The notes under the pieces were generated by a model. The model was not told where the DNA came from. It did not search any database and saw nothing but the letters and a program-made list of their open reading frames with translations. Shown in pieces: positions 20,512 through 30,290 of a DNA stretch of 31,939 nucleotides. Source of the DNA: Cerioporus squamosus. Its lineage: Eukaryota; Basidiomycota; Agaricomycetes; Polyporales; Polyporaceae. The DNA is taken from assembly GCA_022592435.1 (NCBI GenBank), contig JABYQS010000315.1, forward strand, positions 1-31,939, in the 5' to 3' direction. The translations under genes and the position numbers were made by a program. Numbering within the stretch: position 1 is the first letter of the stretch; every line of letters begins with the position of its first letter.

Positions 20512-21822
20512 CTAGACCGCCTCACGTGCGGCCCGCAATGTTGCTGTGTGCTTCTGTAGACTCGTCCTGAGGTTCTTGCAATCCTATGACCGAATCAGGA
20601 GGTGGTTTGCGCAAAGTTGAACTTCGTGAGGACCACTGACCTTGTCCAAGCGACAGCACTGAATCCAGAGGGACTCGAATTGGTCAAGCGCCTTTTGGAC
20701 ATCCTCAAAGGCTATGTTCTCTCCGTCGGCAGCCCTCAGAGTCGTACAGTTTGCCTCGGCGCAACGCATAATCTCCTTCAAGTCAGCATGTTAGCCCATC
20801 CTCCAGGTACAGTCTTCATGAGCAACTTGCCTTCAGCTTGCTCACGAGGCTCTTCTGCGTCATGGATTGAGACGACAACTGCTGTAGTACCCGAGAATAC
20901 GGATCCAAGGCGCTGCAGAGGTCGGGGACTGGGACTCGAGAGACGGAGGTGCACTTATGGAAACCGTCCACCTGCTCATCCCATACGGCGCTGACCTCGT
21001 GCGACAGCCTTCGGCGTTCCTCGACGAGTCCGCAAAGCGCTCCGACGACCTCGTTTACATGTCGAGGGAAGGTTTCGGTAGCCCACGCGCGGCGCTGTTC
21101 GAAGCCCTCCATGTACGCATGATACCCTTTCTGTTCAGACATGGGCGCACAATGAGTGCGAGACTGTCGCATCAAGGTACACAGATACTCACGTCGGTTA
21201 ACGCCAAAGTCAGACATCCTTCCCACTTTACAGTCCGTGCGAGGACATCCGCCACCTGATTATAGAGAGCTTCCCGAGTGCTGTCAAGTTCAGCTTCCGC
21301 CCTCTCGACTACGGGGCGGTCTGTTGCATTCAAATGGAGGAAATAGCCATCGTATAGCATCCTGAACTGGTTGTGGCGCACGCCGGTCATGCTGTGCCGT
21401 GACCCCAGAATGGCGAGAACAAACACACCTGGTCGTTCATCACTCTGCACTCCGCATAGCTTCCATTGACGTCCATAGCGAAGGCATTGAGGCGGTCAGG
21501 AAGCGCATCTTCACCAGGGTAGAGCTCTTTCAGTAGCGCCTTGCGGCGAGTAACCTCGTATGGCGCGATGGTAGAGAAGATGTCGAAGCAGGTAGCTGTG
21601 CGGGATATGAGGAAGGTTTCCCAACATGTGACCTCGAGAGGAAGGTTGTATTTTTTGCGAACACTATAGATGTCATTAGCGACTAGTGCCCTATTTACGA
21701 GAACGCACCACTTCGACTGACCTTTCAAGCTCCTCGTCCAGAGAAGCTACAATCTCTCCGATGGCTTGAGGGAAAGCTTGCAGCAGAATGCACGCATCGG
21801 TCAGTAGCAGTCCAGGAGCCAT
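20512..21822 (-). CDS. Hypothetical helical/coiled-coil protein, six exons, one GC-AG intron
   Basis: Minus-strand exons 21822-21722, 21663-21429, 21366-21193, 21130-20831, 20775-20641 and 20583-20512 encode 338 residues with every phase agreeing. It starts MAPGLLLTDACILLQAFPQA, continues with a helical region (YEVTRRKALLKELYPGEDAL), then TDRPVVERAEAELDSTREAL, GFEQRRAWATETF, VGALCGLVEERRRLSHEV and KALDQFESLW, and ends LQKHTATLRAAREAV. The repeated heptad-like Leu/Ala spacing points to an elongated helical protein. The fourth intron begins GCAAGT after AAG and ends TTGAAG with a TGCTGAC branch site, a standard GC-AG intron. An in-frame upstream start at 21897 is possible. No family recognised; no membrane segment. 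Confidence 0.75.
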
Positions 21823-22152
21823 AGCGCGTAGAAGTCGGAAGTGGCGAAGGTGCGAGGGTGGGGGATAGGGAGCAGAGGAGAGTCTGCGGGAGCGCATCGG
21901 GGTCGTTCGTACGCCACTCGGCAGACAACCTTTGTCCGAGTGCGTGAACGTGTTCAGTCGGGGTCCGCCGACACGTGGATGGCAAGCAATATCTATGGAT
22001 CGCGATACATGGAGAAGGCATGGTAAGCAAGCATGAATTCATGGCGGACTGGTACAGCAGCTAGTACATAGAGACAGATAGGACAGAACGACAACTAGAC
22101 TTGACACTCAGTAAGCGGTCGAATGGGCATGTAGACAGCGACCACTGACCAT
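21823..22152. other. Intergenic region between two minus-strand genes
   Basis: This 330-bp gap holds the 3' end of the SUN gene transcript and the promoter of the coiled-coil gene. No exon, repeat or RNA gene is visible. Confidence 0.5.
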
Positions 22153-23203
22153 TCAAGGTGATACTTCCTCGCCGTGGATGCGAACACGATAAAGGCGCGA
22201 AGTGGGAGACCCCCAGTTGCTCCGGATCTCCAGCACGAACACGCCGAAGTAGATGTGGGAAGATACAACACTTGGGTCCACCGCAAATGTTTGTACGTGG
22301 AAGTCGGCGTCGATAGCGTACTCGATTGAGGCGAGGGGAAGGAAACTACCACCGCCCGTAATAGGCGGTCCATCATCGACAGCGTCGAGGCGCGAGAGAC
22401 CGAAACCTTCGCTAGCAACCTTGTACCGCTCCTTGTTCCCTTTGCCCTCGAGTAGCCCCCATAGAACCATAGACCGGGGGGCCTGTCTCACATCGGCCGC
22501 AATCTCTCGCGGGACATGGTCGATAGTGATGTTCGTGGGGTAGATGAATACCGGTACTTTGATGCCGACCTGGCCGTGGTTATCGGGGATGGACCAGTAG
22601 GATGCGGAGCGCAGATCTTCGTCTAGTATGTTCTCCGGGGGACGTGCGACGGCAAGATCGGAGGTGTCGAAAGCTGATGTGAGCAGGGGAGCGATCCTCG
22701 CGCCATCTGCGGCGAGAGCAAAATCGCGACGGCTGACTGGATCCTTCAACGCAGCGCGAACAGCCTTCTGTATCACGTCGGAGAGCTCGGAGGCAGAGGG
22801 GCGGGAAGAGGGGCGGTTGCCCAGCAAGGAACGGCGAATAGATGGCAGATCGACGCGGAAAGCCCGGACACTGTCCAGGGCTCGGACCACCACACCATCG
22901 GTGCTTACCAGCAGCGGGCCAAACAGTACCAATGCCATGACTGCGAGGGACATGTACAGCAGCTTATAGTGAGCGGTGGAAGCAACGGAGGCTGCTGAGC
23001 CACTCGCGCTTGTGCTTGCGCGCGCGGCGTCGTCACGGCGTCGTCCCGCTTTCTTTGGGGACTCTTGAGATGCTCCATCTGACGTAAAGTGAACCTTGCG
23101 CTCTAAGCTCAATGAGAACTAGCAAAACCAAGAACAGAGATGATCACTTACTGCCGCTCTCGCCGAGAAACCTATTTGGATCGAATGGATCAGTGCTACT
23201 CAT
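22153..23203 (-). CDS. SUN-domain protein with one N-terminal membrane segment
   Basis: Exon 1 (23203-23152, MSSTDPFDPNRFLGESG) joins exon 2 (23102-22153) by a GTAAGT donor and a CTTAG acceptor in phase 1, giving 333 residues. After a basic Lys/Arg-rich, Ser-rich N-terminus comes one hydrophobic helix (LLYMSLAVMALVLFGPLLV), then about 85 residues of spacer and the C-terminal SUN domain. Its hallmarks are DFALAADGARIAP, SYWSIPDNHGQVGIKVP, VFIYPTNITIDHVPREIA and SMVLWGLLEG, ending SRLYRVRIHGEE. SUN proteins sit in the inner nuclear membrane with the SUN domain in the perinuclear space, where they bind KASH peptides to link nucleus and cytoskeleton. The spacer is short compared with animal SUN proteins and like small fungal Sad1-type members. 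A first exon further upstream cannot be excluded. Confidence 0.88.
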
Positions 23204-23816
23204 CGTGGTTTGGATTACGGAGGCGAGAAAACTGCTGGAGTGAGGTTAGACGAGCTGCTTCTGCTTGTTGTGGTCATGTAACTACCTGCGAAGTACTTGC
23301 TCGCGGAGGTGGACGACGGTGGCGATGGCAGATGACAAGGAGCACCGCATCGTGCGCGCGACGCATGGCACTCCTTGGCGCCTGAGGGCATTGACCGCGG
23401 CTACTCCCGGAGGCACCCATACCAATGACCTGAACGCCGGACGACGCTATAGTACTCGCACACCAGAATACAGTGACTGGAGTGATATTGCAAGGGGTTT
23501 CTGAGGTTTATGGGTACAGATGTACATGAGGTTGGGAACTAGGAGGCAAGCGGGTGGAACCATAGAATAAGTGGACAGAGAAGTAAGGGCGAGAAGGAGC
23601 ATGTACCAGAAGATAATGGAGACGGGAGCAAGGACGGAGAGAGGTGAGACGACGAGCGAGGAGGAGCATAGGAGGAGCATATATATGAGAAACAGGGACA
23701 AGAGCATGTTTGTAGAGAGGGGGGGAGAACGAGCACGAGCACCTGGAAAGACGGGGCATGGTGGCGGTAGCGAAGACGACGACAGAGAGAAGTTGGGTGA
23801 TGAGGGACCTGCCTAC
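23204..23816. other. Intergenic region with a purine-rich tract
   Basis: From about 23565 to 23760 the plus strand is strongly purine-biased (long runs of A/G with GGAGGAGCATAGGAGGAGCA and a G7 run near 23720). A 59-codon plus frame at 23325-23504 begins MADDKEHRIVRATHG; it has no recognisable domain and could be chance. The hydrophobic minus-strand frames over the tract are a by-product of its pyrimidine-rich complement. Confidence 0.5.
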
Positions 23817-24959
23817 CTATCGACCCTTCTGGTTGCGGAGCTGCTTCACGCCCCAGCTTGGAGACACCCAGGAGGGCTGCTTCCGCTTCGGGGTCAACGT
23901 GAGCCGACGACCATCCTCACGAACATCTCCTTCTCTAGCCCGCTTCCAATACCCAGCACCATCGGACCCCATGGTCCAGATCCAGAGCTGAGTCGCCTTG
24001 ACCTCTCCTTTGACGTGGTTGCAGTAAAGGTCTCCCACGGTGAGGTCCGGGTACATCGTCAAGGTTGGAGGCTGGCGGAGGGGGACTGTGGTGAATGACT
24101 CCCAGAAGTAGGTGACGACGTCCGGCTCGGTCGTCGATGTAACCCTCTTCTGTCTGATGAAGATGGGCTCGCCATCCTACACCCCTGCGCATCAGAAAAT
24201 GCATACGCGCAACGACAGGAGTATTGCTCACCTGTTCGCCGAAGCGAGTGACAATACCCCCATCGGGTTTCAGACGAGTCTCAATCGCAGAAGACCGCTT
24301 GTCGACCTTGGAGGAGCTCTTGATTGAGGAACGGGATGCAGAGCGGGTAAGCCGGATGGCAGGACGAGGGGGCTGCGCAGAAGAGGGTGGAGCAGCGGAA
24401 CCAGCAGGGGTTGCACTCTCCGGAGATCGCGCACGCGCGACCACGGTCGGTATGGGAGAAATGGGAGGTGGCGACGGCGAGGGACTCGTGAGAGGCGATT
24501 CTCCACCTGCGGCGACGCTGCACGGAGTGCGCTCACGCTGCCGGGGGGTAGAAGGGCCCGGCTCAGCTTGAGATAGGCTGGGCGTGGTCTCCCGGTCGCG
24601 CTGGATGGCACGTTTGATCTCCTTCCTACGAGAAAGGCTTGAGAGACGTAAGTACAACGCACACTCCACATTGCAAGGGGTTCCTACCTGACAGGTTGGG
24701 TCTTGAAAGTTCGGATCGCCGTAAGCTGGACTCCTCGGACACGGTGAGGAGGTGACGGAGCCACGCATTCTATCACCGTGGGCCGCGATCCTTCCGCGCG
24801 GCGCATAGCGGAGAAGAAGTACTTTGAGGGATTGGCGGAGTGCGAGCTAGTGTGCATCGGAGCCATTGGATCAGAGAGCTTTGGGGAGGATATGGGAGCG
24901 TCGTCAAGTTGGAAAGAATTGAAGAGGTGGGATGAGTTGGTCGAGCGACCACATACCAT
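23817..24959 (-). CDS. Pro/Ser-rich hypothetical protein with a conserved-looking C-terminal domain
   Basis: Minus-strand exons 24959-24688, 24625-24232 and 24176-23817 encode 341 residues; introns GTAGGA...CGTAG and GTGAGC...GTGTAG keep the frame. The N-terminal two thirds is low-complexity and probably disordered (Ser/Pro/Arg-rich, e.g. TSPSPSPPPISPIPTVVARA, then SASRSSIKSSSKVDKR). The last exon looks folded: GEPIFIRQKRVTSTTEPDVV, YPDLTVGDLYCNHVKGEVKA, QLWIWTMGSDGAGYWKRARE and a basic end WGVKQLRNQKGR. I do not recognise the family. The first Met at 24959 was chosen as the longest; an internal Met (MAPMHTSSHS) is an alternative start. Confidence 0.7.
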
Positions 24960-25558
24960 AGAATTTATACTCGCAGATGCAAGGAACCCCCCATCCCATC
25001 ACACTCGCTAACTTCACATCGTTCTGCAAGGCGATTCAAGGTCACGGACATAGGCGGAAAGGCAGGAGAGGTAGCGAAAGGCTAACAGTGCGCATGATAG
25101 AAAGAAGTAAAGAATTAGCGCCTGTGTGACGCGGTCCCGGACTTCCGACCATTGCCAGATAAGTCTAGCGCCGTCTGGACGGCAGAGCCCGCTACCTCTC
25201 AGGTCATATGCAGCATGCAGGCTTTGTGAGTTGCATGGAGACCGGACTTGTATACGAAGGAGAGGTACACGCTATATATGAGAATTATGTTATAAAACGT
25301 CTCGCGAGGGCTCTCCCTCTAAATCAACGCCCCACCGTATATGAAGGTTCGTGTTGTTTCTTTGAAATGCTCCTTGGAACGACCCGGCACGCTGATGGCT
25401 TCGGAAATTCCTGTTGATGCATCGCAACGCCTCGACGCTCGACGGCTATGCAATGCTTTGTTCCTAGGCACTCTTTTGTCGGCGTGCGTCGCAATAGAAC
25501 CTCGCCGCCATTCCCCACTTCACAACGCCGCTCTTGTCCACAGCTCACGTATCGCGGT
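24960..25558. promoter_or_regulatory. Divergent intergenic region
   Basis: Lies between two divergently transcribed genes and therefore holds both promoters. AT-richer patches occur around 25090-25115 and 25275-25300 (GCTATATATGAGAATTATGT), the latter a possible TATA-type element for the plus-strand gene. Frames overlapping the plus gene start (25341 and 25448) are shadows. Confidence 0.45.
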
Positions 25559-26251
25559 ATGGCGTCGTCTGAGCTCAAGTGGTACTACACAGCGCCATGT
25601 GAAGTGTTCTTTGCGTTCGAGACAACCGAGAACGGCATGGAGGACTTCGCGCGCAAAGACGTGCAATTCTTCTTGATTGAGGCGAGCGACATGCGCACAT
25701 GTGAGTCTAGCGTGCAATAATTATGCCTACACTGTTGACCACAATCCCAGTGTTCATTTGTGTCCTGCACGAGAGTGATGAAGAGTCCACACTCTTCTGC
25801 GCTCGAGTTACTGAGGCCGCGGTGTCTACGAGACAGATCTTGGTGAGTATTGGATTACTTGGTGACGGGAGTCTGTTGTCTGACATTTGGACACCCACCA
25901 GGGACGTGCATGCTTTCTATGCACTCCGACAATGCCGGAATCTTCCTCTCGTTCCCATACGAGCACGTCATGCAGGAGTTCGTCAATGCCGCGGGAGCAT
26001 GGTTCATCTGCGAACCGGAGAAACATAACTTACTCTGCAGTACGCTGAGGGACACCGTAGCGGCTGAACTGGATATCATGGCCTTGAAGGGCTTAATGAA
26101 GAAGAGTCTTGCAGCTGTGTTGGAGTTCTGCAGCAACGAAGGAGCTGAGATGACCTCGGGCACGCCGGCAGCACTCGGCATGGAGGTCATGGAGGAGGAA
26201 GGTGTCGCGCAGGTCGAGACTGTTGATGTTATCGGAAGGTCTCAAATATAG
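25559..26251 (+). CDS. Small hypothetical protein, paralogue A
   Basis: Exon 1 25559-25700 (MASSELKWYYTAPCEVFFAF ... IEASDMRT) joins exon 2 from 25751 (FICVLHESDEESTLFCARVT) in phase 1. The second intron is awkward: the best donor, GTGAGT at 25843, and the acceptor CACCCACCAG at 25901 give the wrong frame by one base. A second donor (GTGACG at 25862) gives a 40-nt intron that restores frame to GTCMLSMHSDNAGIFLSFPY. The last exon continues EHVMQEFVNAAGAWF, LKGLMKKSLAAVLEFCSNEG and stops at 26251. The protein has no membrane segment or known motif. It is similar in order and intron positions to the gene at 27701-28186, so the two are probably diverged tandem paralogues. Confidence 0.6.
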
Positions 26252-26656
26252 AATATGTCCCTTCAGTTCACCTCTTGTGTGTTAGTGTCACAGGCTGTTG
26301 CGTAGGTAGGGGGAGGAAGTCATCCCGGGCGTGGTGTACGATGCTCGGGCATCATCGGGCGTCCTAGGACCTGGAGCGTGCCAATGGCCGGTACATTTCT
26401 AGCACCGGATGGCCGGATACATATCAGCCAGCTGGGCTGAGAACTACTACTTATGTCCCGGGGAGCGGACGGCAGGACAATTGGGCAATGCGACTGCCAT
26501 ATCAGGTTACCCTCCTCGCATGGGGTCTCGGTCACGACTCACGGACTCGGAGATCATGCGACCCTTCGGGAAGGCTCCCTGCCAGCTCATAACTCAGAAC
26601 TTACTCATTCCTCGGGGTTCCCGCTCGCCCACATCGCATGTGCTCCTTCCTTCAAG
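26252..26656. other. Intergenic region, no gene seen
   Basis: Contains only short frames. A CATCATCGGGCGTCC-type segment and several small inverted repeats are present near 26340-26370, but nothing was identified. The right end is the promoter of the next plus-strand gene. Confidence 0.4.
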
Positions 26657-27156
26657 ATGAGGTTAGTCCGGTAGTTCAGAAGTGCATCGTTAATACACGC
26701 TGATATCGCTGAGATCGCAGTGAACGCAGAGTTTATGCCGACGTCTGGAGAGCCGCACTCGACGATGCGCCCACCGGAGTCCCCGATCCTCCCTACCTTC
26801 GAGAGATGCTCGGTCGGCTGCAGCTCCTCAGAGCCATGTCGGCGGAGGTCGATAAAGTCATCGAGTCACTACGCTCCACGCAGAGGGGCATCTTTGCCCA
26901 GCTGCGCGAGATGGAAGACTACATCGCTCTACTGAACGACCTCATGATATTTTCTCCCTCCAGTCGACCGCCGTCGCCTCCTGTTGGCGTCAATCCCCTG
27001 CCGGAGCGCGGTGGGGATAGGAGAGTTGGACGTTGTCGGGGGACAATTGGTGCAGTGTGGTCAAAACTATTGGTGCGTGACTCTGTTATCCGTGCATGTA
27101 TGTACTGATGCCTCCTACAGAGTCCGCGTCGTGCTGCAGGATCGTCGCGAGGGTGA
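26657..27156 (+). CDS. Small coiled-coil hypothetical protein
   Basis: The start codon is split from the body by an intron only five bases in: ATGAG|GTTAGT (26662) to ATCGCAG (26720), giving MSERRVYADVWRAALDDAPT. The second exon (26721-27072) continues PYLREMLGRLQLLRAMSAEV and GIFAQLREMEDYIALLNDLM, an amphipathic helix likely to form a coiled coil. The tail is Pro/Arg-rich. A second intron (GTGCGT at 27073, branch TACTGATG, CAG at 27120) leads to a short end SPRRAAGSSRG; total 130 residues. The C-terminal exon is the least certain part. It sits between the two paralogues on the same strand. Family not recognised. Confidence 0.6.
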
Positions 27157-27700
27157 GACACCTTGTGAGATCCTAAATGCCGCAAGCTACCAATCCTCTC
27201 AGCAATGTTCTCTGTACATCACGTCCTCTGCTTTTCGACGCTCGTCTCTGCTTATCCGATCGCTTTTGTCGCTTTCGTGCACCCTCTCTCCCTTGCTTTG
27301 GTCTCCTCGATCTCGCCGTTCCACTCTTATGTTCCATATAAGCAGCGTCGCTATTCCATTCATGCCAAGAAATTATCTGTAATCAACCCGATCTCTCGTA
27401 CCGCCTACAATCTGATCCCATGCTTCTCTTGCTCGGGAGTTCCCACCTCGCGATGCAGCATCATCAGAGGCAGAACGTCCCGCTACAGGACTGACTCCGA
27501 GTGGCACAACTGTATAAATCCGACTGGCGACGACACCGCCCTCGACTCCACTACCATCCGCTGCAATTCATCCCTCGCATCCATCCACTGCAATTCACCC
27601 CCCCCCCCGGCATCTCAAGAACGTTACACCGTGAATATGTCATCGTCGTATGTTCTGTACTCCGTATCGCTTGCGCAGGACATGGCTGACAGACTGCCGA
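27157..27700. other. Pyrimidine-rich promoter region
   Basis: A CT-rich stretch runs from about 27200 to 27620, with a TATA-like AACTGTATAAATCC at about 27507 and a C10 run near 27598. An open frame of 185 codons on the plus strand spans it but has the Ser/His/Pro composition expected of a CT-rich spacer. Confidence 0.45.
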
Positions 27701-28186
27701 ATGGCCAGGCACCCGACCTACACTTACCATTGTTTCCCCGCGGTCCACACCCTTCCTGGTGATACCGAAGAGGATGACAGCATCATGTATGCTATGGTCG
27801 TCCTGATTTGCGCTCAGGAGTCCGGAGGTGGTGAGTCTGCTAGCCTTCCTCCGCCTTTCCCAGCTGACAAGTTATCTCACAGTCGTTCTTGTCATCTTGG
27901 CCGAGGAGTATATCGATGTTCTGTTTGCGCGTCGTGTTGAATACGAATGGACCTTGCACGCCATGCCAGTAAGTCATATATCTTGTCGTTCAAAGCATGA
28001 GCTCATCGTATGCCGATCTCCTAGACACCCGAACAGATACAAGTTACTATCAGTGACAGCGAGATGTTCTGGCTCGAGTTCATGGAGGAGGACCACCTGG
28101 AGCAGTTTGTGAGGCTGTTCGAAGCCGGACAGCAGGATTCGTTCGAGCTTGCCCTCCACGCTGCCAACCATATTATCTTAATTTAA
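27701..28186 (+). CDS. Small hypothetical protein, paralogue B
   Basis: Exons 27701-27830, 27883-27968 and 28025-28186 give 125 residues. It begins MARHPTYTYHCFPAVHTLPG, continues DTEEDDSIMYAMVVLICAQE, then VVLVILAEEYIDVLFARRVE, and after the second intron QIQVTISDSEMFWLEFMEED and HLEQFVRLFEAG. Introns are in phase 1 and phase 0 at positions that align with those of the gene at 25559 (phase 1 after its first exon, then between the ..CARV.. and ..DSE/DNAG.. segments). The matching FxxxARV and S(D/H)xxxxFLxFxxEHxxxxFV spacing supports common descent. No known domain. Confidence 0.7.
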
Positions 28187-28585
28187 TATGTCGTTCGGAT
28201 GCTTGATCTAGTTGCGTACCGTACCCGCCATACACTATATGAAGTGTCCGACATGCTGCCGTCCAAGTGGAGGGCTTGAACCCTTTGGACTCGCAGTGCG
28301 TTTGTGATTTGCTGACATGCAGGACCACGTGGCGCGGGATGCGTGCTATACTGCGGGCCCTGAAGGCCGGACACTTGATTGTGACCCACAACGCGGCCGA
28401 CTTGCTGCACGGAGCTCTGTACTTTGTCTCCATCCACTCGCATCCTAATATTACAAGATGCCTTTGCCAAGCAGCTAATCATATGTACTTCTCCGTCCGC
28501 ATGGCTGCCAGAATTGTTTGCGAACTTCGCACTCTACTTAATCCATACAACGAACGACAGCAGTCTGCACAGGATATGAACACTA
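28187..28585. other. Convergent intergenic region
   Basis: Space between the 3' ends of paralogue B and the WD40 gene. A plus-strand frame (28267-28680) contains a fairly protein-like stretch (RAILRALKAGHLIVTHNAAD) preceded by an acceptor-like GACATGCAG at 28320. It overlaps the last WD40 exon and has no good start, so it is left unannotated. Confidence 0.4.
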
Positions 28586-30290
28586 TCAAAGATGGTAGTA
28601 GTTTTCCACTAACGCGCCTGCACCCCACGCGCCCGCATCCCAATCCTCCAACAAGACGTAGCAGGCAATTGCGAAGATGACAATGAACAGAGCGGAGCAA
28701 TACACCGCAGCAGGCAGGAGGGAAGACTGCTACGAAACGATCAATGTAGAACTTGCCAAGCGAAACAAGCAGCCGCGTACCTGGTGAGTCGACTCATGAA
28801 CATTCTCTTCGTCTGAGTCATCTTCTTCGACGCCAGACTGCCCAGCTGCAGCGTGGTCGCCGCCGGCAGTCCATATGATGACGGAAGAGGGAGCATGCTC
28901 GTTCATTACTCCTGTAGCAATGAGGAAGCGATCGCTGGCAGCGTAGTAATGAGCCTGAAACATGGTGGTTCAGAGTAGAGTCGCGCCTGCGTATCAAACG
29001 GCTCACCGCGAGCGCGAGAACTTTTTCTCCTTCTGTAGCGGGGCTCAGTGGTCGGCGCACATAGGAAATGCATAGCAAGAACTTACTGGGGACATCCAGC
29101 GGTTCAAGCTCAAGGCCAGAACCGACATACCAGATGCTCACCATGCCCTCTGTGCTACCACATGCGATGGCGTGTCCTCCATGAATGAAGAGGACCGGAA
29201 CTGCACGGGACTTGTCGGTGATGTCTCGAAGGAAGGTTCGGATGACCTTGCCAGAGTCCAAGTCGTACACGTGGAAGCCGCCACCAACGTGTGAAGCAGC
29301 CAAGAAGGCGCCATTTGGAGAGAGACTCGCCCCGACACTGGCAGGCATATGAGCGAGAGGACGGATGAAGATAGGTGCCGTATTCAGCTTACATAGGAGT
29401 TGTGTTAATGACCCGCACATTCTTCCAGTTCTCGGTGTCGAACAGCCTGCAGAGTAGAGGCATCAGCGCGAGAACCCAGAATGGCATCGAGACAAACCGT
29501 ATGCCATGGTTCAGATAGGTTGCAATGAGGTATGACGGTGCCCAAGAAAGGCTAGTCACAAGGACTTCCAACTGTTCCTTGTCCGTGCGCTCGTCTTCGT
29601 CATCATTGTCTGAAGAGTCGGTGTCGGTCCGCTCGGAAACAGGTGGTGACATCGACGTGATCACACACGCCAGCATGGCTGTGCGGACTTCTAGTATTCT
29701 CGTACGAGGGATTATTCCAGAGAGACACTTACGGTTGGCATCCCAGTTCCAGACGGAGAGTTCCTCATGAGCGCCAGATGCGACCATATTGCCCCGCACA
29801 CTGAGGTGTTCGACGGGGTACCGATGCGCCCAGAAGCCTGATACTTGTGTCACATCCTGCAAAGGATTCGTAGGTGCGAGGGTCAGCGGGATCTGTACCA
29901 TGAGCCACTCACGTTGCCGTCCTTGACGAGAGCGGAGAGGAACCCGTCCGCCAAACCACACACGAGGTTCTCGTCGGTGTACCAAGCGACAGCCGTGATA
30001 CGAGTCTTCGCATAGTAGACATCGAGCAACGACCAGGTCGCAGTATCCCAGATACAGACGGTTCCGTCCAGACCGGCCGATGCAAGCAGTGAGCCGGCTG
30101 GGTTGAAGGCAACGCGTGTGATACCGTTTGAATGGCCTCCTGAGAGGTGCGTAGTCGCCTTGTAGGGTGTCGCTCGCCGCTGGCTAATTAGTTCGGGCAT
30201 ACTGAGCTGTTCGGCGATATTGCGTGTCGAGACGGGAGGGTGATGAGGCGCGGACGAGTTGTGCCACTGGCCTGAGACGCTTGACTGCAC
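28586..30290 (-). CDS. WD40-repeat protein with a predicted C-terminal membrane anchor
   Basis: Eight minus-strand exons (30290-29913, 29856-29733, 29678-29498, 29446-29393, 29337-29087, 29032-29007, 28954-28781, 28729-28586) encode about 443 residues; all phases agree. WD-type repeats are clear: GHSNGITRVAFNPAGSLLAS then GLDGTVCIWD, further DENLVCGLADG, NMVASGAHEELSVWNWD, LSPNGAFLAASHVGGGFHVY, CGSTEGMVSIWY and FLIATG...SSVIIWT. Enough blades remain for one beta-propeller. An acidic segment (GVEEDDSDEENVHESTHQ) precedes the last exon, which encodes LLPAAVYCSALFIVIFAIAC and YVLL, a single hydrophobic helix, and a short tail ending ENYYHL. The layout, propeller in the cytosol plus one C-terminal membrane helix, recalls Sec12-like proteins, but the blades are more canonical and homology is not claimed. 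Exon 3 could start at 29690 instead. Confidence 0.82.

Noticed and set aside
27205..27762. 185-codon plus-strand open frame before paralogue B
   Set aside because: Lies in a CT-rich promoter and runs into paralogue B in a different frame; the spliced B model is supported by its relative at 25559.
28267..28680. 137-codon plus-strand frame overlapping the WD40 3' end
   Set aside because: Starts with GTG, lacks a good upstream exon and overlaps a well-supported coding exon on the other strand. A real antisense or convergent exon cannot be fully excluded.
28586..30290. Calling the WD40 gene SEC12
   Set aside because: Topology is similar but the canonical WD blades and acidic linker do not specifically identify Sec12; only the layout matches.
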